Shown piece by piece: positions 9,621-18,824 of a stretch of 64,000 nt of DNA. The stretch spans positions 101,126 to 165,125 of the forward strand of contig NZ_FZQA01000006.1 in assembly GCF_900199215.1 (NCBI RefSeq), read 5' to 3'. A model generated the notes under the pieces. It searched no databases, was not told the origin of the DNA, and worked only from the letters and a program-made list of their open reading frames with translations. This stretch comes from Amphiplicatus metriothermophilus. Lineage in GTDB: Bacteria; Pseudomonadota; Alphaproteobacteria; Caulobacterales; Parvularculaceae. Both the position numbers and the translations under genes were made by a program. Each line of letters opens with the position of its first letter. The stretch's first letter is position 1.

Positions 9621-10829
9621 ATGACCGACGCATTCATTTACGACGCGGTCCGGACCCCGCGCGGCAAAGGCAAGCCGGACGGCTCCCTGCATGAGATCAC
9701 GCCGGTCGAGCTGGCCACGCAGGCGCTGCAGGCCGCGCGCGATCGCAACGGCCTCGACACCGCCCATGTGGACGACGTGGTCCTGGGCTGCGTGTCGCCG
9801 GTGGGCGAGCAGGGCGCGGTGATCGCGCGCACGGCGGTGATGAACGCCGGTTTTTCCGAGACGACGGCGGGCATTCAGGTCAACCGCTTCTGCGCCTCGG
9901 GCCTCGAGGCGGTGAACATCGCCGCGGCGAAGGTGAAGTCCGGCGAGGCGGACCTGACCATCGGCGGCGGCGTCGAATCCATGAGCCGCGTGCCCATGGG
10001 CTCGGACGGCGGCGCGTGGGCTACCGATCCGGCGGTCGCTTTCAAGACCTATTTCGTGCCGCAGGGGATTTCCGCCGACCTCATCGCGACCAAATACGGC
10101 TTCTCGCGCGACGACGTCGACGCCTATGCGGTCGAGAGCCACAAGCGCGCCGCCAAGGCGTGGGAGGAAGGCCGCTTCGAGAAATCGGTGGTCGCCGTGA
10201 AGGACGTGATCGGCGAGACCGTCCTCGATCGCGACGAGACGGTTCGTCCGAACACGGACATGCAGGCCCTGGGCGCGTTGCCTCCCTCCTTCGCCATGCT
10301 GGGGGAGAATTTCGGCTTCGACGCCGTGGCGCTGCAAAAATATCCCGAGTTCGAGAAGATCAATCACGTCCATCACGCCGGCAACTCGTCGGGCATCGTC
10401 GACGGCGCGGCGGCGGTCCTCATCGGCAACGAAGAGATCGGCAAGAAGCTCGGACTGAAGCCGCGGGCGCGCATCCGCGCCTTCGCCTCCGTCGGCTCGG
10501 AGCCGACGATCATGCTCACCGGGCCGGAATACGCCGCCCAGAAGGCGTTGAGGCGCGCCGGCATGACGAAGAAAGACATCGATCTGTGGGAGCTGAACGA
10601 AGCGTTCGCCTCGGTCGTGCTGCGCTTCATGCAGGCGCTCGACATCGACCATGGCGACATCAACGTGAACGGCGGCGCCATCGCCATGGGCCATCCGCTC
10701 GGCGCCACGGGAGCGATGATCCTCGGCGTGGCGCTCGACGAGCTCGAAAGGTCGGGCAAGTCGACCGCGCTCGTCACGCTCTGCATCGGCGCCGGCATGG
10801 GCACGGCCACGATCATCGAGCGGGTTTAA
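9621..10829 (+). CDS. fadA: Acetyl-CoA acyltransferase (3-ketoacyl-CoA thiolase)
   Basis: Thiolase that releases acetyl-CoA from 3-ketoacyl-CoA in the last step of beta-oxidation. There are 402 residues with the full catalytic set: nucleophile C91 in [13 protein letters not shown]358 in [10 protein letters not shown], and C388 in TLCIGAGMG. The start ATG follows AAAGGACG. It is the first gene of a two-gene unit with the multifunctional FadB homologue 34 bases downstream, so it acts as the beta subunit of a trifunctional complex. The order thiolase then hydratase/dehydrogenase is like fadI-fadJ, and the symbol fadI is equally defensible. No regulator binding site was recognised in the 195-base divergent gap with putA. 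Confidence 0.95.
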   Translation: MTDAFIYDAVRTPRGKGKPDGSLHEITPVELATQALQAARDRNGLDTAHVDDVVLGCVSPVGEQGAVIARTAVMNAGFSETTAGIQVNRFCASGLEAVNIAAAKVKSGEADLTIGGGVESMSRVPMGSDGGAWATDPAVAFKTYFVPQGISADLIATKYGFSRDDVDAYAVESHKRAAKAWEEGRFEKSVVAVKDVIGETVLDRDETVRPNTDMQALGALPPSFAMLGENFGFDAVALQKYPEFEKINHVHHAGNSSGIVDGAAAVLIGNEEIGKKLGLKPRARIRAFASVGSEPTIMLTGPEYAAQKALRRAGMTKKDIDLWELNEAFASVVLRFMQALDIDHGDINVNGGAIAMGHPLGATGAMILGVALDELERSGKSTALVTLCIGAGMGTATIIERV

Positions 10830-10863
10830 GCGAAACAGCATTTTGAGGATGCGGGAGACCGTC

Positions 10864-13071
10864 ATGACCTACGAAGCGATGAAAGTTGAGATCGACGGCG
10901 ACGGGATCGCGCTCGTCACGATCGACCTGCCCGACCGTTCGATGAACGTATGGAACGAGACGCTGATGCGCGACTTCGCCGCCTTCGTCGACGATTTCTG
11001 CGCGAACGACGACATCAAGGGAGCGGTGATCGCTTCGGGCAAGCCGTCAGGCTTTCTCGCCGGCGCCGACCTCAACATGCTCGGCCGCGGCGGGCCGGGC
11101 GGCGCGCAGAAAGCCTCGAAGCAGGAGCAGTTCGAGGCGGTGTTCGCCCTGAACCGCATGCTGAGGAAGCTGGAGACCGGCGGCCATCCGGCCAAGAAGC
11201 TTCAGAACGGCGAAGCGTTCGCCAAGCCCGTGGCGGCGGCGGTGGGCGGCCTCGCGCTCGGCGGCGGGCTCGAGCTCGTGCTCGCCTGCCATTATCGCGT
11301 CGTCGCGGACGACCCGAAGATCCAGCTCGGCGTGCCGGAAGTGCAGGTGGGGCTTCTGCCCGGCGGCGGCGGCACCCAGCGTCTGCCCCGGCTCGCAGGC
11401 CTGCAGAACGCCGCCATGATGGCGACCCAGGGCAAGCCGATCGATCCGAAGACCGCGCATGGCTACGGCCTCGTTCAGGAGCTCGCCCCGCGCGAGGAGA
11501 TCGTCGACAAGGCGAAAGCCTGGGTGAAGGCGAACCCGAAGGTCGTCCAGCCCTGGGACAAGAAGGGCTTCAAATTTCCGGGCGGCGGCGGCGCGATGGA
11601 CCCGCGCGCGGCGCAGTTCTTCATGGCCGCCAACGCCATGGCCCAGCGCGAGACCAATCACAACTATCCGGCGGTGCAGTACATCCTGTCCTGCCTTTAT
11701 GAGGGCTCGATCGTCCCGTTCGACGTCGCGATCCGCATCGAGTCGAAATATTTCTTCAAGCTGCTGACGAGCCCGCAGACGCGCAACATGATTCGCACCC
11801 TGTTCATAAACAAGCAGGCGGCGGAGAAGGGCGAGCAGCGGCCGAAGAACATTGAGAAGCAGAAAATCGAAAAGGTCGGCGTGCTCGGCGCCGGCATGAT
11901 GGGCGCCGGCATCGCCTATGTGACGGCGAAGGCGGGCGTCGAGGTCGTCCTCATCGACCGCGAGCAGGAGTACGCCGAGAAAGGCAAGGGCTACTCGGTC
12001 GGCCTCGTGGAGAAGGCCGTCTCGCGCGGCAAGGCGACGAAGGAGCAGGGCGACGCGCTGCTCGCGCGCATCAAGCCGACGACGGATTATGACGCGCTCA
12101 AGGACGTCGATCTCATCATCGAAGCGGTCTTCGAGGACCCGGACGTCAAGGCCGACGTCATCAAGCGGACCGAAGCGGCGATCCCGAAGGACGCGATCTT
12201 CGCATCGAACACCTCGACCCTGCCGATCACGGGGCTGGCGAAGAATTCCGAACGGCCCGGCCAATTCATTGGGATTCACTTCTTCTCGCCGGTCGACAAG
12301 ATGCCGCTCGTCGAGATCATTCCGGGCGAAAAGACCGGCGACCGCGCGCTCGCCATGGCGCTCGACTATGTGGCGAAGATCAAAAAGACCCCTATTGTCG
12401 TGAAGGACACGCGGGGCTTCTACACCAACCGCGTGGTGCCGCCCTATCTCAACGAGGCGATGCTGCTCGTGAAGGAGGGCGTCAAGCCGGCGCTCATCGA
12501 GAATGCGGCGAAGCTCCTGGGCATGCCGGTCGGTCCGCTCGCGCTGGTCGACGAGACCTCTCTCGAACTGGGCCTGCGCATCATGAAGGCGACCCGCCGC
12601 GAGCTCGGCGACGACTACAAGCCGACGGGCGTCGAAGACCTTCTCGAAACCATGGTGGAGAAGCTCGGCCGCAAGGGCCGCAAGTCCGGCGGCGGCTTCT
12701 ATGAGTATCCGAAAGAGGGCAAGAAATATCTCTGGCCCGGCCTCGCCGAGCATTTCCCGCTTGCTGATGAGCAACCAGCCGTCGAAGAGGTCAAGGAGCG
12801 CCTTCTCTATGCCCAGCTCATCCCAGCCGCCCATTGCTACGCCGAAGGCATCGTGCCCGATCCTCAGTCTGCGGATCTTGGCGCGATCTTCGGCTGGGGT
12901 TTCGCGCCCTGGACCGGCGGGCCCATGAGCTATGTCGACATGATCGGCGTCGACGCCTTCGTGCGCAAGGCCGAAAGCCTCGCCCAGAAATACGGGGAGC
13001 GCTTCAACCCGCCGCGGAAGTTCCGCGACATGGCGGAGAAGAACGAAGCGCTTTACAAGCAGGCGGCCTGA
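10864..13071 (+). CDS. fadB: Multifunctional enoyl-CoA hydratase / 3-hydroxyacyl-CoA dehydrogenase
   Basis: Alpha subunit of the beta-oxidation complex, 735 residues. The crotonase domain (about 1-200) has the oxyanion block GGLALGGGLELV and the catalytic region GVPEVQVGLLPGGGGTQRLP. The NAD-binding dehydrogenase domain starts at about residue 335 with GVLGAGMMGAGIAY and has the catalytic-His block GIHFFSPVDKMPLVEI, followed by the helical C-terminal domain. Three in-frame starts are close together (TTG 10843, ATG 10849, ATG 10864). The last is chosen because GGGAGA lies 7 bases before it. It is cotranscribed with the thiolase and ends before a strong terminator. The symbol fadJ is an alternative. 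Confidence 0.93.
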   Translation: MTYEAMKVEIDGDGIALVTIDLPDRSMNVWNETLMRDFAAFVDDFCANDDIKGAVIASGKPSGFLAGADLNMLGRGGPGGAQKASKQEQFEAVFALNRMLRKLETGGHPAKKLQNGEAFAKPVAAAVGGLALGGGLELVLACHYRVVADDPKIQLGVPEVQVGLLPGGGGTQRLPRLAGLQNAAMMATQGKPIDPKTAHGYGLVQELAPREEIVDKAKAWVKANPKVVQPWDKKGFKFPGGGGAMDPRAAQFFMAANAMAQRETNHNYPAVQYILSCLYEGSIVPFDVAIRIESKYFFKLLTSPQTRNMIRTLFINKQAAEKGEQRPKNIEKQKIEKVGVLGAGMMGAGIAYVTAKAGVEVVLIDREQEYAEKGKGYSVGLVEKAVSRGKATKEQGDALLARIKPTTDYDALKDVDLIIEAVFEDPDVKADVIKRTEAAIPKDAIFASNTSTLPITGLAKNSERPGQFIGIHFFSPVDKMPLVEIIPGEKTGDRALAMALDYVAKIKKTPIVVKDTRGFYTNRVVPPYLNEAMLLVKEGVKPALIENAAKLLGMPVGPLALVDETSLELGLRIMKATRRELGDDYKPTGVEDLLETMVEKLGRKGRKSGGGFYEYPKEGKKYLWPGLAEHFPLADEQPAVEEVKERLLYAQLIPAAHCYAEGIVPDPQSADLGAIFGWGFAPWTGGPMSYVDMIGVDAFVRKAESLAQKYGERFNPPRKFRDMAEKNEALYKQAA

Positions 13072-13095
13072 CGGCGCCGGAGAAGAGTCCAGGCG

Positions 13096-13127
13096 AACGC
13101 GCCGGCGCTGGACGCCGGCGCGTTTTT
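13096..13127 (+). terminator. Rho-independent terminator of fadAB
   Basis: Perfect 12-bp stem (13096-13107 pairs with 13113-13124) around a 5-base loop, running into a T tract to 13127. It lies 25 bases after the fadB stop and 18 bases before the next start, so the following membrane-protein gene is probably read from its own weak promoter or by read-through. Confidence 0.85.
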
Positions 13128-13144
13128 GCTTTCTAGTGCGCGTC

Positions 13145-13531
13145 ATGCTGAGGTCGTTGCTCGCCGTCATCGTGGCCGTGATCGCCGGGCTGGCCGTCGC
13201 AAAACTGGTCGAAAGCGCGGGACTCGCGCTGCGGATTTCGGGCGACGGCGCGGCGGACTTTCATGCCGGCGCGCTGATCGTCGGCTGGGGGCTGGGCGCC
13301 TTCGTCGCTGCGTTTGCGGCGCTTTTGATGGCGCGGCGATGGGCCCCGGTCGGCTGGCTGGCGGCGGCGACGATTCTCTTTCAGGCCGTCATGACGCTGA
13401 TGAACGCGGTTTTGCCGCTCTGGGCGTGGCTTGGCGCCGTGTTGACGATCGGCGCGGGCGGCTGGGCGGCGATCCGTCTGACCAAAGCGAGCCATGCGCG
13501 GCCGCCGACCCGGCAGGAGCCTTTCGCATGA
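13145..13531 (+). CDS. Small four-helix membrane protein, unknown function
   Basis: Predicted inner-membrane protein of 128 residues with about four hydrophobic helices (near 3-22, 42-65, 70-90 and 92-112) and a basic, polar tail ending ARPPTRQEPFA. I do not recognise a catalytic motif or a named family. ATG 13145 is chosen. A GTG at 13136 is possible, and neither has a clear ribosome site. Its stop overlaps the start of the Nudix gene by the ATGA arrangement, so the two are translationally coupled and may work on a related task. Confidence 0.65.
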   Translation: MLRSLLAVIVAVIAGLAVAKLVESAGLALRISGDGAADFHAGALIVGWGLGAFVAAFAALLMARRWAPVGWLAAATILFQAVMTLMNAVLPLWAWLGAVLTIGAGGWAAIRLTKASHARPPTRQEPFA

Positions 13532-14325
13532 GCAATGAGCGGCCGATCCCCGCCGCGACGATTCTGATTCTGCGCGACGCGCCGGCGTTTCAGGTGCTGA
13601 TGGTCGAGCGGCACGCCGACATCAGCTTCGCGGGCGGGGCGCTGGTGTTTCCGGGAGGCCGGATCGACCCCGGCGATCGCGATCCGGCGTGGGCGGCGCA
13701 TCTCGACGGCTGCGAGACCCGGGACCCGGCGATGCGCGCAGGCATGATCGCCGCCGCGCGTGAAACCTTCGAAGAGACGGGGATCCTGCTCGCGCGCCAG
13801 AAAGGACGCGGGCCTGGCGCGCCCCTCGTGGACGGCGCGCGGGCCGCCGCCCTCGATCCCTTGCGACGGGATGTCGAGCGCGACGACGGGAGGTTTCTGG
13901 AAATGATTCGGGCGGAGAGTCTCGCGCTCGCCTGCGACCGGCTCGTCCTCTTCGCGCGCTGGATCGCGCCGCCGGGACTGCACAAGCGGTTCGACACCCT
14001 GTTCTTCGCCGCCGCCCGCCCCGAAGGCCAGGAAGCGCGCGAGGACGGCGACGAGACGACCGAGGCGCTATGGATCGAGCCCGAATCCGCGCTCGCCGCG
14101 CGCGAGCGCGGGACGCGGCGCATGATCTTTCCCACCGCGCGCAATGTCGAGCTGCTCGCGGTCAGCCGCTCGACGGCCGAGGCGCTCGACTGGGCGCGCC
14201 GCCGGCGCATCGAGCCGGTGCAGCCGAAAGTCGTCGCGCGCGGCGGCGTCGAATATCTGACGATACCGGACGATCTCGGCTATCCGGTTACGGAAGAACC
14301 GCTCGAGACGGCGCTGCGGGGTTAA
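13528..14325 (+). CDS. NUDT19-like Nudix hydrolase
   Basis: Nudix pyrophosphatase of 265 residues. The Nudix box is split: the N-terminal part GGALVFPGGRIDPGD is separated by about 30 residues from the C-terminal part ARETFEETGIL, which carries the REUXEEXGU metal-binding core. An insertion at this point is known for the NUDT19 group, whose characterised animal member hydrolyses coenzyme A and acyl-CoA. A role in CoA turnover would fit the adjacent beta-oxidation genes, but that is inference. Start ATG 13528 overlaps the previous stop. The gene ends base-to-base against the convergent CPBP protease gene. Confidence 0.85.
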   Translation: MSNERPIPAATILILRDAPAFQVLMVERHADISFAGGALVFPGGRIDPGDRDPAWAAHLDGCETRDPAMRAGMIAAARETFEETGILLARQKGRGPGAPLVDGARAAALDPLRRDVERDDGRFLEMIRAESLALACDRLVLFARWIAPPGLHKRFDTLFFAAARPEGQEAREDGDETTEALWIEPESALAARERGTRRMIFPTARNVELLAVSRSTAEALDWARRRRIEPVQPKVVARGGVEYLTIPDDLGYPVTEEPLETALRG

Positions 14326-14943
14326 TCAGCCTTTGCCTTGGTCGTTCCCGATGATGGCGCGGCGGGTGACGTCGAGCGCGACGAAATCGTAAAGAGCGTG
14401 CGCGATGATCGGCGCGATAAGATTCTCCGTCAGCCAGAACAGGACGCCGAGATAGCAGCCGACGAGACCGGCGATGGCCGCGTAGGCGATCGTGCGCGCG
14501 TGCAAGGCCCCGAACAGGATGTTGGGCAGGACGATCGCGAAGACGAGTGGCAGGAAGCCCTCCGCCCAACTTTGCAGCACGCCGCGAAAGAGAAGCTCTT
14601 CGCCGACCCCCGCGCCGACGGCCATCAGCGCGATCCGCGACGGCGTGAAGGCGAAGCCGATGGTGGAGAAGAATTCGATCTGCGCCCGGCGAAAGGCCTC
14701 GACCGCCGGAATCCGAGAGCGCATGAACCACTGCAGAAGGCCGAGCAGGGGGATCGTGGCGGCGACGCCGATCGCCGCGTCCCGCCAGCGCCATTGGAAT
14801 TGAGGGCCAAGCGGCGTGTCGAGCAGCAGGCTCAGCACGACGGCGGCCAGCGCCGTCGCGCCCATGCCGGCGAGAACGATCGCGAAGACGCGGTTCTCGC
14901 CGGCCGCGCCCCTGCTTTCGAGCTTTCTGAGCGGCCCCTCCAT
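14326..14943 (-). CDS. CPBP-family intramembrane metalloprotease
   Basis: Membrane protease of the CAAX protease/bacteriocin-processing (CPBP, Abi) family, 205 residues with several hydrophobic helices. The catalytic motifs are present: EELLFRG (EExxxR), FGALH (FxxxH) and HALYDF (HxxxD-type third motif). Members process prenylated or membrane peptides or serve as immunity and regulatory proteins. The substrate here is unknown. It starts 9 bases after the stop of the upstream ATPase gene on the same strand, so they are likely cotranscribed. Its stop abuts the Nudix stop on the other strand. Confidence 0.88.
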   Translation of the reverse strand: MEGPLRKLESRGAAGENRVFAIVLAGMGATALAAVVLSLLLDTPLGPQFQWRWRDAAIGVAATIPLLGLLQWFMRSRIPAVEAFRRAQIEFFSTIGFAFTPSRIALMAVGAGVGEELLFRGVLQSWAEGFLPLVFAIVLPNILFGALHARTIAYAAIAGLVGCYLGVLFWLTENLIAPIIAHALYDFVALDVTRRAIIGNDQGKG

Positions 14944-14952
14944 CGCCGCGTC

Positions 14953-16422
14953 CTATCGCGACCCGCGGCGCATGCCGCCCAGCACGCCGCGCAGGATCGC
15001 TCGTCCGAGTCCGGAGGAAAGAGAGCGCAGGAACGATTTGGCGGCCGCTTCGGCGTATGTCTGGCGCGAGGAGCGCCGTGAACGCGGCTGTTTTGCGCGT
15101 CCGCTCCCGGGCGATTTCGCCTCCTCCCGGGCGCGCTTTTCGGCGCTCGCCTTCAACACTTCGTATGCGGACTCCCTGTCGACGGCCTCGGCGTAGCGCG
15201 CGCGCATGGGCGAGGCGGCGATCGCTTCGGCCCGCTCGGCCTCGCTAATCGTCCCGATGCGCGAGGCGGGCGGGCGAATGAGCGCGCGCTCGACCCTGGA
15301 GGGCGCGCCCTTCGCTTCGAGGGTCGAGACCAAGGCCTCGCCGACGCCGAGCTCGGTCAGGACGTCGGCGGCGCGAAAGGCCGGATTGGGCCGGAACGTC
15401 TCGGCGGCGGCCTTGACGACCCGCTGCTCTCGCGGCGTATAGGCGCGCAGCGCGTGCACGATGCGATTGCCGAGCTGGCTTGAAACGCTGTCCGGCACGT
15501 CCAGCGGATTCTGGGTGACGAAAAAGACGCCCACGCCCTTCGAGCGGATGAGGCGAACGACCTGTTCGATCTTCTCGATCAGCGCCCTGGGCGCCGCGTC
15601 GAACAGAAGATGCGCCTCGTCGAAGAAGAAGACGAGCTTCGGCCGGTCGAGATCGCCCGCCTCCGGCAGCTCCTCGAAAAGCTCCGACAGCAGCCATAGA
15701 AGGAAGGTGGCGTAGAGCTTCGGCGCCTGCATCAGCCGGTCGGCGGCGAGGATGTTGACGACGCCGGCCCCGCTTGCGTCGACGCGCATGAAGTCCGCCA
15801 GATCAAGGGCCGGCTCGCCGAAGAATCGATCCGCGCCCTGTTCTTCCAGCGCCAGAAGACGGCGCTGGATGGCGCCGATGGTCGCTCTGGCCACATGGCC
15901 GTAGCGGGTCGCAAGCTCGCGCGCGCGCTCGCCGATCTCGACGAGCAGCGCGCGCAGATCTTTAAGGTCGAGCAGCAGCAGCCCCTCGTCGTCGGCGTAG
16001 CGGAAGGCGAGGGCGAGCGCGCCCTCCTGCGTTTCGTTGAGCTGCAAGAGGCGCGCGAGCAGCAGCGGTCCCATTTCCGAAACAGTCGCGCGAATCGGCG
16101 CGCCCTGCTCTGCGAACAGATCCCAGAAGCAGACCGGGAAGCCGCGCGCCTCGTAAGGCTCGAGGCCGATGGTCCGCGCTCGCGCAATGAGCTTGTCGCC
16201 CAGCGTTCCAGGACGAAGCAGTCCCGCCAGGTCGCCCTTCACGTCGGCGGTGAAGACGGGAACGCCGGCGGCTGAAAACCCTTCCGCCAGGATCTGCAGG
16301 CTCACCGTCTTGCCGGTTCCCGTTGCCCCGGCGATCAGGCCGTGGCGATTCGCATATTTGAGAGAAAGGAAGACCGGGCGTTCGCCCTTGCCGATAAAGA
16401 TCCGGGATTCGCTCGACACCAT
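14953..16422 (-). CDS. HerA/YjgR-type ATPase (DUF853)
   Basis: Cytoplasmic P-loop ATPase of 489 residues, resembling E. coli YjgR and the HerA/FtsK superfamily. Walker A is GATGTGKT at residues 32-39 and Walker B ends in D268-E269 of [11 protein letters not shown]. The arginine-rich block [18 protein letters not shown] and the first-line motif FIGKGE are typical of the family. The C-terminal 80 residues are basic and low in complexity. HerA relatives move DNA in repair or defence, but YjgR itself has no settled role and no nuclease such as NurA lies nearby, so I give no process. It is followed closely by the CPBP protease gene. Confidence 0.85.
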   Translation of the reverse strand: MVSSESRIFIGKGERPVFLSLKYANRHGLIAGATGTGKTVSLQILAEGFSAAGVPVFTADVKGDLAGLLRPGTLGDKLIARARTIGLEPYEARGFPVCFWDLFAEQGAPIRATVSEMGPLLLARLLQLNETQEGALALAFRYADDEGLLLLDLKDLRALLVEIGERARELATRYGHVARATIGAIQRRLLALEEQGADRFFGEPALDLADFMRVDASGAGVVNILAADRLMQAPKLYATFLLWLLSELFEELPEAGDLDRPKLVFFFDEAHLLFDAAPRALIEKIEQVVRLIRSKGVGVFFVTQNPLDVPDSVSSQLGNRIVHALRAYTPREQRVVKAAAETFRPNPAFRAADVLTELGVGEALVSTLEAKGAPSRVERALIRPPASRIGTISEAERAEAIAASPMRARYAEAVDRESAYEVLKASAEKRAREEAKSPGSGRAKQPRSRRSSRQTYAEAAAKSFLRSLSSGLGRAILRGVLGGMRRGSR

Positions 16423-16651
16423 GGCCTCATCTGCCGCTTACAGCGCCGTGTAAGCGGGCCTGTCGCCGGGGGCAAGGGCCGAATTATCCAGAATTTTCAA
16501 GGGGCAAACGCCGAACATGAGCAAAAATCAAGTAAAAGGACGTTTACTGGGAATGATAAAATTCGTAAATTCCCGCGATGATCAGCCGTCGTCGCGTAAC
16601 GGGCGCGGCGGCGCTCATCTGCAACGGGGACATCGGAAAGGGACGGGGTGC

Positions 16652-17035
16652 ATGCTTAGAATCTTGCTTATCATCGTGGTCGCGCTGGCGGTCGTGTACG
16701 GCCTGATGCGGCTTACGGGCGGCGACGGCGCCGAGAAGGCCGGGGAGGCCGCTTCGGACGCGACGGAAGCGGCGGGCGAAGCGATGGAGGACGTCGGCGA
16801 TGCGCTGTCTGAATCCTCCGAGGACGTCGGCGCGGCCGTGACGGAAGCGGCGGAATCGGCCGACGAGACCATGACCGAAATGGGTGAAGCCGCCGAAGAG
16901 GCTGTCGGCGCCATGGGCGAAGCCGCGGAAGAAGCGGCGGCGGAAGCCGATGCGGCGGCGGAAGAAGTCGAGGCCGAGGTCGAAGAGGCGGCGGAAGAGC
17001 CGACCGAGGAAGATCCGAGCAATCCGAACGGCTAG
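16652..17035 (+). CDS. Small acidic membrane-anchored protein
   Basis: Protein of 127 residues with one N-terminal membrane helix (about 3-20, LRILLIIVVALAVVYG), then about 100 residues made almost only of Ala, Glu, Gly, Asp and Ser in loose heptad-like units such as GEAAEEA and ATEAAGEA. It ends in an acidic PTEEDPSNPNG tail. No family is recognised. The composition suggests a long helix or disordered tail projecting into the periplasm. The start chosen is ATG 16652 after GGGACGGGG, because upstream in-frame codons encode unremarkable basic sequence. It is monocistronic, with an AT-rich upstream region and a terminator downstream. Confidence 0.7.
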   Translation: MLRILLIIVVALAVVYGLMRLTGGDGAEKAGEAASDATEAAGEAMEDVGDALSESSEDVGAAVTEAAESADETMTEMGEAAEEAVGAMGEAAEEAAAEADAAAEEVEAEVEEAAEEPTEEDPSNPNG

Positions 17036-17080
17036 GCGTCGGATCGTTCGGCCGCCGCTCCGGCGGGTTGAAATGACGAG

Positions 17081-17109
17081 CGCCGCCCCTCCCTGGGGGC
17101 GGCGTTTCT
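17081..17109 (+). terminator. Rho-independent terminator after the acidic membrane protein
   Basis: A 9-bp GC stem (17081-17089 with 17096-17104) and short loop followed by a T-rich run, about 45 bases after the stop codon. Confidence 0.75.
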
Positions 17110-17277
17110 TTACGCCTGTCGGGTTGGGCCGGTTCGTCCGCACCCGGATCGCAAACCGCGAGGACGAAAATGGCCGCCGAGGGGTTTGGCTTGCGCGCCC
17201 CGTCGCGGCGCGACCGCGCGCAGGGCTTGACCTTCCCTGCGACTTACGGTCGGGTCATACGTTCAGCAGGCTGGCGT

Positions 17278-18537
17278 ATGGACGTGGACGCAGAAAACAA
17301 AAAGAATCACGGGGTCCGATCCGGCGTTTCCGGAGAGAATGGGAAGAGACGTCGCTTGGGCGGGCCGGGTTCGTTCTCGGGCACGAATCTGGAACTGGCC
17401 GGCGGACACAACCAGCGCGTCACCCTTCAGGCGATTCGCATAAACAGTCCCATCACCCGCGTCGATCTCGCCGAGATGACGGGTCTGACCTCGCCGGCGA
17501 TCGCCAACATCACCAAAAAGCTGCTCGCCGCCGGCCTGATCGAAGAAGTAGGGCGCGTGCGCGGCGGGCGAGGTCAGCCGGCGAAAATGCTCGCGATCAA
17601 CCCGGACGGCTGCTTTTCCATCGGCGTCAATATCGACCGCGACCATATCACCATGGTGGCGCTCGATCTCCTTGGCCGGGTGCGGGCGCGCGCCGAGCGC
17701 GAGGCGGATTTCGCGCTTCCCGCTGCTGTCGCCAGGTTTTTTCGGCAGGAGACGAAGCGCTTTTTCGAGAAGGAAGGCGTGCCGCGCGACAAGGTGATCG
17801 GGATCGGGGTGGCGGCCCCTGACGATCTCGGCAAGGTTGAGCTGCCGCTGCGTCCGGCCAGTTACGGCGCATGGAATGATGTCGACGTCGCAGCGCTCTT
17901 TGCGAAAATTCTTCCGCTTCCGGTTTATGTGGAGAATGACGCGACGGCTGCGGCCATCGGCGAAATGCAGTTCGGCGGCGGGCTGCAGCGGTCGAGCTTT
18001 TTCTACATTCTCGTATCCTGGGGGCTGGGGGGCGGCCTCGTGCTGGACGGCGCCTATTTCAGGGGCGCGACCGGGCGCAGCGGCGAGATAGGCTTCCTGC
18101 CGCTGCAAGGCGTTAAAACCGGCGGCCAGCTTCAGGACGTCGTGTCGCTCTCCGCGCTCCATCAGCACTTGGCCGCCAGCGGCGTCGAGGCCGCCTCGCT
18201 CAAGGATCTCGACGAGTCCGAACCGCGCATTCAGCGCGCGCTCGACGCGTGGACGAAGCTCGCCGCCAGGCAGCTTGAAGGGCCGCTCGTCGCCATCAAC
18301 TGCCTCGTCAACCCTGACGCGATCCTGATCGGAGGGCGGCTTCCTCATTCAGCGGCGAGGGCGTTGACCCAGCAGCTTAACGCCGCGATCGCCCGCCGCG
18401 CGGGGGAGATTCCCGCCGTCTGCCCGGTCGAGCTTGCAGCGATCGCGGAGGACGCGCCGGCGGTGGGCGCGGCGATTCTGCCTTTCAGCGATCTCCTGTT
18501 CCCCACCCGCGCCGCGCTCCTTAAAACGACCGTCTAG
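17278..18537 (+). CDS. ROK-family transcriptional regulator
   Basis: Sugar-responsive regulator of the NagC/Mlc/XylR type, 419 residues. The winged helix-turn-helix is at about 45-95 (TRVDLAEMTGLTSPAIANIT), followed by the ROK sugar-binding fold with VENDATAAAIGE and SWGLGGGLVLDG. The usual ROK zinc site (GEIGH with CxCGxxGC) is absent: here GEIGF is followed by no cysteine cluster, so folding or effector response may differ. The start is uncertain. ATG 17278 is chosen because upstream in-frame residues look random, while an open frame reaches 17170. It lies directly before the mannan operon on the same strand and is the obvious candidate to control it. Confidence 0.88.
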   Translation: MDVDAENKKNHGVRSGVSGENGKRRRLGGPGSFSGTNLELAGGHNQRVTLQAIRINSPITRVDLAEMTGLTSPAIANITKKLLAAGLIEEVGRVRGGRGQPAKMLAINPDGCFSIGVNIDRDHITMVALDLLGRVRARAEREADFALPAAVARFFRQETKRFFEKEGVPRDKVIGIGVAAPDDLGKVELPLRPASYGAWNDVDVAALFAKILPLPVYVENDATAAAIGEMQFGGGLQRSSFFYILVSWGLGGGLVLDGAYFRGATGRSGEIGFLPLQGVKTGGQLQDVVSLSALHQHLAASGVEAASLKDLDESEPRIQRALDAWTKLAARQLEGPLVAINCLVNPDAILIGGRLPHSAARALTQQLNAAIARRAGEIPAVCPVELAAIAEDAPAVGAAILPFSDLLFPTRAALLKTTV

Positions 18538-18577
18538 CAGGCGGGAGGGGACGGGTAGGCGGATGGCGAGCAATGGC

Positions 18578-18609
18578 CAATAGAATATCTTTTTTATTTT
18601 TTGTTATTG
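18578..18609 (+). promoter_or_regulatory. AT-rich candidate ROK operator before the mannan operon
   Basis: A 32-base AT-rich island with outer inverted arms CAATA and TATTG around a T-rich core, in a gap that is otherwise very GC-rich. NagC/Mlc-type ROK repressors bind sites with A/T-rich arms, so this is a plausible operator or promoter element about 215 bases before the kinase start. The 287-base gap holds no convincing gene. Confidence 0.35.
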
Positions 18610-18824
18610 CCACCGCTGTGTGCTTTGGCGAAACTGTCGCGGCGCGGGAGGCGCGCCATGACGCAGCAAGACTGGCGGACGGGTGAAGAGGCGGCGCGGA
18701 ACCGGAACGAGCGCAGGGGAACAAGGGCGGTTTGCTCGCCTAAAGGGAGACAGGCGTTCGGCGGCGCGTTGCGCGCGCGCGCGTCGGCGGGCCTCGTCGT
18801 ATGTACACAAGACACGGATTGCGG

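Noticed and set aside
11047..13170. A minus-strand open frame of about 700 codons opposite fadB
   Set aside because: Shadow; fadB on the plus strand is complete and in an operon.
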